A stretch of 64,000 nucleotides of DNA. Source: Homalodisca vitripennis (lineage: Eukaryota; Arthropoda; Insecta; Hemiptera; Cicadellidae). The notes under the pieces were generated by a model, which saw only the letters and a list, made by a program, of their open reading frames with translations, was not told the origin of the DNA and searched no databases. Position 1 is the stretch's first letter. The number at the start of each line of letters is the position of its first letter. The position numbers and the translations under genes were made by a program. This document shows, piece after piece, positions 1 through 9,847 of the stretch. The stretch is taken from assembly GCF_021130785.1 (NCBI RefSeq), contig NC_060215.1, forward strand, positions 119,622,501 through 119,686,500. Reading direction: 5' to 3'.

Positions 1-140
1 TCATTTTGTGACTACAATTCTCAGACGGTTCTTTCAAGTGCCCTACAGCTGTTATAGTACTGTTATAATGCATTCAAGCTCACTAATTTTACTTTATATT
101 TCGCTACGTTCGCTAACCTGGCACTTGGTGAATTCAACAA
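1..140. other. Unique left flank before the satellite
   Basis: About 140 bp of non-satellite sequence precede the C-rich minisatellite. I recognise no gene, RNA or transposon end in it. It is the only non-repetitive DNA left of the array in this window. Confidence 0.5.
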
Positions 141-240
141 CCCCCCCCCCCCCCACCCCCCCCCCCCCCCACCCCCCCCCCCCCCCACCCCCCCCCCCCC
201 CCACCCCCCCCCCCCCCCACCCCCCCCCCCCCCCACCCCC
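141..240. repeat. (C15A)n minisatellite, period 16 bp
   Basis: A pure C tract is interrupted by a single A at 155, 171, 187, 203, 219 and 235, which is exactly every 16 bp. The minus strand is therefore G15 blocks separated by T. Such strands are expected to form G-quadruplexes and their complements i-motifs (known chemistry, not tested here). The tract directly abuts the first satellite monomer. The Pro/His-rich and Gly-rich open frames across it are artefacts of the tract. Long C homopolymers are also hard to sequence, so the exact spacing could partly reflect base calling. Confidence 0.95.
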
Positions 241-3200
241 ATATCCACAGCTCTCTTTTCCCAGTACTACTGCACGTGGCGGAATCATACATCAGCACCA
301 TGTTGTTCAGCGCCCCTGTCTATCCTCACTCTAATATACAGTAGCATTGGACATAGCAGGAATCATTCATCAGCTTGATTTTGTTCAGTCCGTGTCGGTG
401 CTCGGGGCTCTCCTATACAGTACCACACTGCACAAAGCAGAATCATTCGTCAGCTCGATGTTGTTCAGCCCCTGTCTATCCTCATAGCTATCATATTCAG
501 TAGCATTAGACCTAACGGAATCATTCATTCAGGTCGATGTTGTTCAGCCCCTGTCTATCCTTACAGCTCTCTTATCCAGTACCACTGCACGTGGCGGAAT
601 CATTCATCAGCTCGATGTTGTTCAGCCCCTGTCTATTCTCATAGCTCTCATATTCAGTAGCATTGGACATAACGGAATCATTCATCAGGTCGATGTTGTT
701 CAGCCCTAGTCTATCCTCACAGCTCTGTTATACAGTAGACTACACATAGCGGAATCATTTATCAGCTTGGATGTTTTTCAGCCCCTGTCTATCCAACCAT
801 CTCCCATCCCCATGATCGTCAGCCCCTGTCAATTCTTACAGCTCTCATAATTAGTAGCATTTGGACATAACGGAATCATTCATCAGCTCGATGTTGTTCA
901 GCCCCTGTCTATCCTCACAGCTCTCTTATACAGTACCACTACACATAGCGGAATCATTCGTCAGCTCGATGTTGTTTCAGCCCCTGTCTATTCTCATAGC
1001 TCTCATATTCAGTAGCATTGTACATAACGGAATCATTCATCTGGTCGTTGTTGTTCAGCCCTCTGTCTATCCTCACAGCTCTCTTATACAAGTAGAACTA
1101 CACATAGCTGAATCATTTATCAGCTGGATGTTGTTCAGCCCCTGTCTATCCACACATCTCTCATTCCAGTAATACTGCACATGGCGGAATCATGCATCAA
1201 CACCATGTTCTTCAGCCCCTGTCTATCCTTACAGCTCTCCTATACAGTACCACTGGACATAGCAGAATCATTCATCAGCTCATTGTTGTTCAGCCCCTGT
1301 CTATCCTCATAGCTCTGATATTCAGTAGCATTCGACATAACAGAATCATTCATCAGGTCGATGTTGTTCAGCACCAGTTTATCCTCACAGCTCTCTTATC
1401 CAGTAGAACTACACAAAGCTGAATCATTTATCAGCTGGATGTGTTTCAGCCCCTGTCTATCCACACATCTCCCATTCCAGTACTTCGGCACGTGTCGGAA
1501 TCATACATCAGCTCGATGTTGTTCAGCCCCTGTGTATTCTCATGGCTCTCATATTCAGTAGCATTGGACATAACGGAATCATTCATCAGGTCGAGGTTGT
1601 TTAGCCCCAGTCTATCCTTACAGCTCTTTTATACAGTAGACTACACATAGCTGAATCATTCATCAGCTGGATGTTTTTCAGCCCCTGTCTATCCACACAT
1701 CTCCCATTCCAGTACTTCAGCACGTGGCGGAATCATACATCAGCTCAATGTTGTTCAGTCCCCTGTCTATCCTCACAGGTGTCCTATACAGTAGCATTGG
1801 ACATAGTGAAATCATTCATCAGCTTGATTTTTTTCAGTCCGTGTCGGTGCTCAGGGCTCTCTTATACAGTACCACTGGACATAGCAGAATTATTCGTCAG
1901 CTCGATATTGTACAGCCCCTGTCTATCCTCATAGCTCTCATATTCAGTAGCATTGGACATAACGGAATCATACCATCAGGTCGATGTTGTTCAGCCCCAG
2001 TCTATCCTCACAGCTCTCTTATCCAGTAGAACTACACAAAGCGGAATCATTCATCAGTTCGATGTTGTTCTACCCCTGTCTATTCTCATACCTCTCATAT
2101 TCAGTAGCATTGTACATAACGGAATCATTTATCTGGTCCATTTTGTTCAGCCCCAGTTTATCCTCACAGCTCTGTTATACAGTAGACTACACATAGCTGA
2201 ATCATTTATCAGCTGGATGTGTTTCAGCCCCTGTCTATCCACACATCTCCCATTCCAGTACTTCAGTACATGGCGGAATCATACATCAGCTCGATGTTGT
2301 TCAGCCCCTGTCTATCCTCATGGCTCTCTTATTCAGTAGAACTACACAAAGCGGAATCATTCATCAGTTCGATGTTTTTCAGCCCCTGTCTATTCTAATG
2401 GCTCTAATATTCAGTAGCATTGGACATAGCGGAATCATTCATCAGCTTGATTTTGTTCAGTCCGTGTCGGTGCTCGGGGCTCTCCTATACAGTACCACTG
2501 CACATAGCAGAATCATTCGTCAGCTCGATGTTGTTCAGCCCCTGTCTATCCTCATGGCTCTCACATTCAGTAGCATTCGAACTAACGGAATCATTCATCA
2601 GGTCGATGTTGTTTTCACCCTGTCTATCCTTACAGCTCCCCAGTCCAGTACCACTGCACATGGCGGAATCATTCAACAGCTCGATGTCGTTCCGCCCCTG
2701 TCTATCCTCACAGCTCTCATATACAGTAGCAATGGACATAGCGGAATCATTCATCAGCTTGATGTTGTTCAGTCCCTGTCGGTGCTCAGGGTTCTTCTAT
2801 ACAGTAGCACTGGTTATAGCGGAATCATTCATCAGCTCAATGTTGTTCAGCCCCTGTCTATCCTCACAGCTCTCCTCCACAGTACACTGGGACATAGCGG
2901 AATCATTTGTCAGTTCGATGTTGTTCAGCCCCTGTCTATCATCTAATAGCTCTCATATTCAGTAGCATTGTACATAACGGACCATTCATTAATCAATGTT
3001 GTCACCATCTATCTTTACAGCTCTCTATTATACAGTAGAACTACACACAGACTCCAATAACTACTTCGTCAGAGCCCTGTCTATCCACACATCTCCTATT
3101 CCAGTACCACTGACGATGCATTCATTCAATGATCAGCCCCTGTCTATCCTCATAGCTCTCATATTCAGTAGCATTGGACATAACAGAATCATTCATCAGG

Positions 3201-3437
3201 TCGATGTTGTTCAGCCCCAGTCTATCCTCACAGCTCTCTTATCCAGTAGAACTACACAAAACGGAATCATTCATCAGTTCGATGTTGTTTCAGCCCCTGT
3301 CTATCCTCACAGCTCTCCTATACAGTACCACTGGACATAGCAGAATCATTTATTAGCTCGATGTTGTTCAGCCCCTGTCTATCCTCATAGCTTCATATTC
3401 AGTAGCATTCGACATAACAGAATCATTCATCAGGTCA

Positions 3438-5271
3438 ATGTTGTTCAGCCCCAGTTTATCCTCACAGCTCTCCTATACAGTAGAACTACACATAGCTGAA
3501 TCATTTATCAGCTGGATGTGTTTCAGCCCCTGTCTATCCACACATCTCCCATTCCAGTACTTCGGCACGTGGCGGAATCATACATCAGCTCGATGTTGTT
3601 CAGCCCCTGTGTATTCTCATGGCTCTCATATTCAGTAGCATTGGACATAACGGAATCATTCATCTGGTCGAGGTTTTTAGCCCTAGTCTATCCTTACAGC
3701 TCTTTTATACAGTAGACTATACATGTTTGAATCATTCATCAGCTGGATGTTTTTTCAGCCCCTGTCTATCCAAACATCTCCCATTCCAGTAATACTGCAC
3801 ATGGCGGAATCATACATCACCACCATGTTGTTCAGCCCCTGTCTATCCTCACTGGTCCCCTATACAGTAGCATTGGACATAGCAGAATCATTCATCAGCT
3901 TGATTTTGTTCAGTCCGTGTCGGTGCTCGGGGCTCTCCTATACAGTACCACTGCACATAGCAGAATCATTCGTCAGCTCGATGTTGTATAGCCCCTGTCT
4001 ATCCTCATATCTCTCACACTCAGTAGCATTCGACCTAACGGAATCATTCATTAGGTTGATGTTGTTCACACCCTGTCTATCCTTATAGCTCCCCAGTCCA
4101 GTACCACTGCACGTGGCGGAATCATTCAACAGCTCGATGTCGTTCCGCCCCTGTCTATCCTCACAGGTCTAATATACAGTAGCAATGGACATAGCAGGAT
4201 CATTCATCAGCTTGATGTTGTTCAGTCCGTGTCGGTGCTCAGGGCTCTCCTATACAGTAGCACTAGTTATTGCGGAATCATTCATCAGCTTGATGTTGTT
4301 CAGTCCGTGTCGGTGCTCAGGGTTCTCCTATACAGTAGCACTGGTTATAGCGGAATCATTCATCAGCTCGATGTTGTTCAGCCCCTGTCTATCCTCACAG
4401 CTCTCCTACACAGTACCACTGGACATAGCAGAATCATTCGTCAGCTCGATGTGTTACAGCCCCTGTCTATCATCATAGCTATCATATTTAGTAGCATTCG
4501 ACCTAACAGAATCATTCATCAGGTCAATGTTGTTCAGACCTTATCTATCTTTACAGCTCTCTTATACAATAGAACTACACAAAACGGAATCACTCATCAG
4601 TTCGATGTTGTTCAGGCCCTGTCTATCCTCACAGCTCTCCTATACAGTACCACTGGACATAGCAGAATCATTCATTAGCTCATTGTTGTTCAGCCCCTGT
4701 CTATCCTCATAGCTCTCATATTCAGTAGCATTCGACCTAACAGAATCATTCATCAGGTCAATGTTGTTCAGCCCCAGTTTATCCTCACAGCTCTCTTATC
4801 CAGTAGAACTACACAAAGCTGAATCATTTATCAGCTGGATGTGTTTCAGCCCCTGTCTATCCACACATCTCCCATTCCAGTACTTCGGCACGTGGCGGAA
4901 TCATACATCAGCTCGATGTTGTTTAGTCCCTGTGTATTCTCATGGCTCTCATATTTAGTAGCATTGGACATAACGGAATCATTCATCTGGTCGAGGTTTT
5001 TAGCCCTAGTCTATCCTTACAGCTCTTTTATACAGTAGACTATACATGTTTGAATCATTCATTAGCTGGATGTTTTTCAGCCCCTGTCTATCCAACCATC
5101 TCCCATTCCAGTAATACTGCACATGGCGGAATCATACATCACCACCATGTTGTTCAGCCCCTGTCTATCCTCACTGGTCTCCTAATTAGTAGCATTGGAC
5201 ATAACGGAATCATTCATCAGATCGATGTTGTTCAGTCCCCAGTCTATCCTCACATCTCTCTTATCCAGTAA
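3438..5271 (+). repeat. Duplicated satellite sub-block, offset 1,323 bp
   Basis: The stretch starting at 3,438 reappears with the same order of variant monomers starting at 4,761. Both include the rare GAGGTTTTTAGCC monomer (about 3,667 and 4,990). That rare monomer recurs at about 10,967, 13,452, 14,855, 15,790, 17,743, 19,684 and 23,339 and is a useful tracer of block duplication. Confidence 0.75.
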
Positions 5272-7202
5272 AACTACACAAAGCGGAATCATTCATCAGC
5301 TCGATGTTGTTCAGCAGCCCCTGTCTATTCTCTAAGCTCTTATATTCAGTAGCATTGTACATAATGGAATCATTTATCTGGTCCATGTTGTTTAGTCCCA
5401 GTCTATCCTCACAGCTCTGTTATACAGTAGACTACACATAGCTGAATCTTTTATCAGCTGGATGTGTTTCAGCCCCTGTCTATCCACACATCTCTCATTC
5501 CAGTAATATTGCACATGGCGGAATCATGCATCAACACCATAATCTTCAGCCCCTGTTTATTCTTACAGCTCTCCTATACAGTACCACTGGACATAGCAGA
5601 ATCATTCATCAGCTTGATATTGTTTAGCCCCTGTCTATCCTCATAGCTCTTATAACTAGTAGCATTGGACATAACTGAATCATTCATCAGGTCGATGTTG
5701 TTCAGCCCCACTCTAACCTCTCAGCTCTCTTATACAGTAGACTACACATAGCTGAATCATTCATCAGCTGGATGTGTTTCAGCCCCTGTTTATCCACACA
5801 TCTCCCATTCCAGTACTACAGCACGTGGTGGAATCATACATCAGGTCGATGTTGTTCAGCCCCAGTCTATTTTCTAAGCTCTTATATTCAGTAGCATTGT
5901 ACATAATGGAATCATTTATCTGGTCCATGTTGTTTAGCCCCAGTCTATCCTCACAGCTCTGTTATACAGTAGACTACACATAGCTGAATCTTTTATCAGC
6001 TGGATGTGTTTCAGCCCCTGTCTATCCACACATCTCTCATTCCAGTAGTACTGCACATGGCGGAATCATGCATCAACACCATAATCTTCAGCCCCTGTCT
6101 ATCCTCACTGGTCTACTATGCAGTAGCATTGGACATAGCGGAATCATTCATCAGCTTGATTTTGTTCAGTCCGTGTCGGTGCTCGGGGCTCTCCTATACA
6201 GTACCACTGGACATAGCAGAATCATTCATCAGCTCGATGTTGTTCAGCCTCTATCTATCCTCATAGCTCTCATATTCAGTAGCATTAGACATAACGGAAT
6301 CATTCATCAGGTCGATGTTGTTCAGCCCCAGTCTATCCTCACAGCTCTATATCCAGTAGAACTACACAAAGCGGAATTATTCATCAGTTCGATGTTGTTC
6401 AGCCCTGTCTATTCTCTAAGCTCTTATATTCAGTAGCATTGTACATAATGGAATCATTTATCTGGTCCATGTTGTTTAGCCCCAGTCTATCCTCACAGCT
6501 CTGTTATACAGTAGACTACACATAGCTGATCATTCATCAGCTGGATGTGTTTCAGCCCCTGTCTATCCACACATCTCCCATTCCAGTAATACTGCACATG
6601 GCGGAATCATACATCAACACCATGTTGTTCAGCCCCTGTCTATTCTCACTGGTCTCCTATACAGTACCACTGGACATTGCAGAATCATTCATCAGGTCAA
6701 TGTTCTTCAGCCCCAGTCTATCCTCACAGCTCTGTTATACAGTAGTCTACACATAGCTGAATCATTTATCAGCTGGATGTGTTTCAGCCCCTTACTATCC
6801 ACACATCTCCCATTCCAGTACTTCAGCACGTGGCGGAATCATACATCAGCTCGATGTTGTTCAGCCCCTGACTATCCTCACAGGTCTCTTATACAGTAGC
6901 ATTGGACATAGCGGAATCATTCATCAACACCATGTTGTTCAGCCCCTGTCTATTCTCACAGGTCTAATATACAGTAGCAATGGACATAGCGGAATCATTC
7001 ATCAGCTCAATGTTGTTCAGTCCGTGTCGGTGCTCAGGGCTCTCCTATACAGTAGCACTGGTTATAGCGGAATCATTTATCAGCTTGATGTTTTTCAGCC
7101 CTGTCTATCCTTACAGCTTTCTTATCCAGTAGAACTACACAAAGCGGAATCATTCATCAGTTCGATAATGTTTAGCCCCTGTCTATTCTCTAAGCTCTTA
7201 TA

Positions 7203-7206
7203 TTCA
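7203..7206. repeat. piggyBac target-site duplication, left copy (TTCA)
   Basis: TTCA immediately precedes the element and is repeated at 9,844-9,847. Uninterrupted satellite monomers read CTTATATTCAGTAGCATTG here, so TTCA was the original target. Confidence 0.9.
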
Positions 7207-7221
7207 CCCTTAGCCCTCTGA
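7207..7221 (+). repeat. piggyBac left terminal inverted repeat
   Basis: CCCTTAGCCCTCTGA pairs imperfectly with the reverse complement of 9,829-9,843, matching at about 10 of 15 positions including the first five. Confidence 0.75.
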
Positions 7222-7254
7222 TTACTTTTTACAAAGTATTCCTCACAGATCGAA

Positions 7255-7389
7255 TGTCCACTTTAATGGACACAGCCATTTTCCCACCAGGTATTATTTA
7301 TTCTTGCTCTTTGTTTCTTACAGCTCGTAAGTCCACTTGAGTGGACATACTCGAATTCCACGAACACTCTCAAGTCCACTATATTGGCC
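7255..7389. promoter_or_regulatory. Left subterminal palindromes of the piggyBac element
   Basis: Three copies of a GTCCACT...AGTGGAC palindrome family: 7,255-7,272 (TGTCCACTTTAATGGACA), 7,331-7,346 (GTCCACTTGAGTGGAC) and a degenerate copy at 7,374-7,389. Copies of the same palindrome lie at the right end, so they are likely transposase binding sites. Subterminal repeats of this kind are known in piggyBac elements; the binding role is inference. Confidence 0.7.
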
Positions 7390-7673
7390 ACTATATTCAA
7401 CAGCTGTTAATAATGTTTAAAAACATATGTTTCTCTCTATAAAGTGCTGCAGTCTGTTATTAAAGTGTCAACTATTGATCACATGACGTGTTTATTTTTC
7501 TCACAACATTATTCAGTCTATAACCTCACTTTCATTTTTTGTGACCGATAGTAGCCTACTGTAGTGTTTTCACTTTAGTTTCTTGCTATTTGATCTTTAG
7601 TGCATAATAGTTGAGTTTCAATGATATTTATAGTTTTTAATAGTAGTTTTTGTTGTATAGTCAGTGAACAATA

Positions 7674-9479
7674 ATGGATGAAATGGAAAATCTAGGTGAA
7701 GATGGCATATTGGATGAACTCGAGTGTGATTCAGTACATGACAGTGATGTTGAGTCAAATATTGGCGAAGAGTTTGAAGTGTTAGTTCACTCAGAAATTG
7801 ACCGTGAAGATTACGAACATTCAGATGAAGAAAACGAAGCTCTTGAACAGCAAGGAGCAGAAGGAGTAGATGATGACGAGTTTGTTGCAGAGAATAGCGA
7901 TTGGAGAGAATGGATGGTAGGTGATTCAGCTTTTCTCAGGTTTCAATGGTCCAATAATAGTGGATTTAAACCATCAAATCACATGACACCAAACACCCCA
8001 TTAGAATATTTTCAATTGTTTTTTTACGGATGAACTATTGAATGAAATAGTTAAAGAAACGAATAGGTATGCAAACGAAAAAATCACGAAACACACCCCT
8101 TTGAGGAAACGATCCATATGGTGGACGTGGAAAGACCTTACTTTAGTAGAACTGAAAGCATTTTTAGGAGTGCTCATTAACATGGCCATGAATCCTAAAC
8201 CAGAGATCGATGATTATTTTTCAGTAGACTGGCTTGATTATCAGCCGTTTTTTAAAGATGTGTTCTCCAGAGACAGATTTAGTCAGATTTTTTGGAATCT
8301 GCATGTGTCCCCCCCCCCCCTCCCCAAGGTCCAGCACAAGGAACCTTGACTCGATTTGGCAAAGTTAGAAATGTTGTGTTGTATTTAGATCGTAAGTTTA
8401 GAGAACACTATGTTCCAAGAAACAAAGTCAGCATTGACGAAAGCACTGTAGGCTTCAAAGGGAAAGTGCTTTTCAAAGTCTACAATAAAGATAAGCCTGT
8501 GAAATGGGGCATAAAAGTCTTTGTACTGTCAGAATCCTGTTCCGGATATATATGTGCCTTAGAGCCATATTTTGGGAAAAACACCACAAGTAGTTTAGAA
8601 CGGCAAGACCTGTCTGTTACCAGCAGAATAGTTCTACACTTAGTGAACAAGATAAAAAGAACATATGGTAATATCGAGGGCCTGCATGTATTTTGTGATA
8701 GGTACTATACAAACTTGGAACTGGCTAAGGAACTGTATGATTTAAAAGTACACATAACGGGGACTATAATGAGAAATAGATTAGGTTTGCCTGATCAAGT
8801 TAGGCCTAAGACAAAGAAAAACAATACCGCTCCACTCAAGTTGAAAAAAGGTGACATTAAGTCTTTTAGGAAGGAAGATAAATACCATGTATTGCTATGG
8901 AAAGACTCCAATGACGTGACAATGCTTAGCACATTATATGACAACACAACACAAACAGTGAGGCGCACTGTAAAAAATGGCATGGTTGAAGAAGTGAGGA
9001 AGCCTACAGTGATATGTAAGTATAATAAGTCGATGGGAGGGGTGGATTTAGCGGATCAGTACATTTCAAGCTATGCATTTACACGAAAGTCAGTGAAATG
9101 GTGGCGAAAAGTTTTTTTCTGGTTACTCGAAACAGGGATTGTAAATGCATTTTTACTCTACAATATGAACCAGGGACAGGGAAAAGAGAGGCAGAGGAAA
9201 TTCAGAAAACAACTAGTCAAAGGACTAGTTGGTAATGTAAGAAACTCGAAAAAACGGGGAAGACCGTCAGACATGCAAGATGACGAAAGACTGAACGGTA
9301 AGCTACATATCCTTGAACTGTTACCGTACCCAAAAGACTGTTGTGTATGCAGTGACAGGGGTGTTGGTGGGACTAGAAAGCGTAGTAAGTACTGTTGCAA
9401 AACTTGTACCTCAAAACCAGTTATGTGTGTTGAAAACTGTTTTGAAAAGTACCACACTTCAAAGAAAGTCAAGGACTAA
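7674..9479 (+). pseudogene. piggyBac transposase, two frameshifts
   Basis: This is the DDD transposase that would cut and paste the element. The first frame (7,674-8,033) starts at an ATG and encodes an acidic N-terminus of about 100 residues rich in Asp/Glu, as in other piggyBac proteins. Homology then jumps frame at a T7 run (8,019-8,025) into the frame through about 8,310, and jumps back at a C12 run (8,309-8,320) into the frame ending at 9,479. The catalytic core is intact: Asp in SIDES (codon 8,436-8,438), Asp in FCDRYYT, and the two Asp residues of MGGVDLADQ, matching D268, D346, D447 and D450 of the Trichoplusia ni enzyme. A C-terminal Cys-rich zinc-binding region runs from CCVCSDRG to about 9,460. 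Both breaks are in homopolymers and the two shifts restore the original frame, so sequencing error is a real alternative to inactivation. Confidence 0.9.
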
Positions 9480-9580
9480 ACACTAATATTGCTGTCATTT
9501 CATTATTATAGTATTAAGTATTGATTATTGTATTGTTATTACTAAGCTTTATTTAAAAAAGTCATTTACTTTAAGCTGTA

Positions 9581-9586
9581 AATAAA
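9581..9586 (+). promoter_or_regulatory. Polyadenylation signal of the piggyBac transposase
   Basis: AATAAA about 100 bp after the transposase stop codon, inside the element. Confidence 0.6.
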
Positions 9587-9735
9587 AAGTTTTAATTATC
9601 AACAAAACTGTGTGTTATGTGGATTTTAAATTTTTAAATACCTATTACATCACATCAGTTAAATCACCAGGCTAATTCCGAGCAGCTGATGATTGTATGT
9701 CAAAATGGCGCCGAGCTGAATGAGACCAGCAATAC

Positions 9736-9827
9736 GTCCACTATAGTGGACATTTGATCTGGGAGGAATATGCAAAGGTAAATTATAACAGGCTGTTTAG
9801 TAATAGGTTCCGTCCACTATAGTGGAC
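9736..9827. promoter_or_regulatory. Right subterminal palindromes of the piggyBac element
   Basis: Two perfect 16-bp palindromes GTCCACTATAGTGGAC, at 9,736-9,751 and 9,812-9,827, match the left-end family. Confidence 0.8.
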
Positions 9828-9828
9828 T

Positions 9829-9843
9829 TTCAAGGACAAAGGG
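9829..9843 (-). repeat. piggyBac right terminal inverted repeat
   Basis: On the minus strand it reads CCCTTTGTCCTTGAA, the imperfect partner of 7,207-7,221. Confidence 0.75.
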
Positions 9844-9847
9844 TTCA
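9844..9847. repeat. piggyBac target-site duplication, right copy (TTCA)
   Basis: Matches 7,203-7,206, and the satellite continues in register straight after it. Confidence 0.9.

Larger units (their letters stand above)
241..7206 (+). repeat. 78-bp satellite array, block 1
   Basis: Head-to-tail monomers of about 78 bp; for example the same CAGCTCGATGTTGTTCAG segment starts at 884 and again at 962. Each monomer contains, in order, a CAGCCCCTGTCTATCCTCA segment, CAGCTCTC, TATACAGTA, a variable ACCACTGGACATAG segment, CGGAATCATTCATCAG and GATGTTGTT. Many copies differ at recurring diagnostic positions, so there are several monomer types: one with GTGTCGGTGCTCGGGG, one with TCCACACATCTCCCATTCC, and one 77-bp type with AGACTACACATAGCTG that breaks the reading frame. 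Some monomers carry a CACGTG hexamer. The block ends at the TTCA target of the piggyBac insertion. Open frames of up to about 200 codons occur because 78 = 3 x 26 and are not called as genes. Imperfect monomers around 2,980-3,140 look locally deleted. Confidence 0.95.
7207..9843 (+). mobile_element. piggyBac DNA transposon, 2,637 bp, inserted in the satellite
   Basis: The element starts CCCTTAGCCCTCTGA and ends in the complement of CCCTTTGTCCTTGAA, an imperfect terminal inverted repeat of about 15 bp with the CCCT start usual for piggyBac. It splits one satellite monomer, and the flanks rejoin exactly if one TTCA is removed. Inside are subterminal palindromes on both sides, one transposase frame on the plus strand with two frameshifts, and a polyadenylation signal. 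Base composition is AT-rich and unlike the satellite. The 4-bp duplication is TTCA instead of the canonical TTAA. Classification rests on transposase motifs and termini and is strong; activity is unlikely unless the frameshifts are sequencing errors. Confidence 0.93.

Noticed and set aside
63..334. Pro/His-rich and Gly-rich frames across the C-rich tract
   Set aside because: Pure consequences of the (C15A)n minisatellite.
9158..9472. Minus-strand frames inside the piggyBac transposase
   Set aside because: Antisense shadows of the transposase coding sequence.
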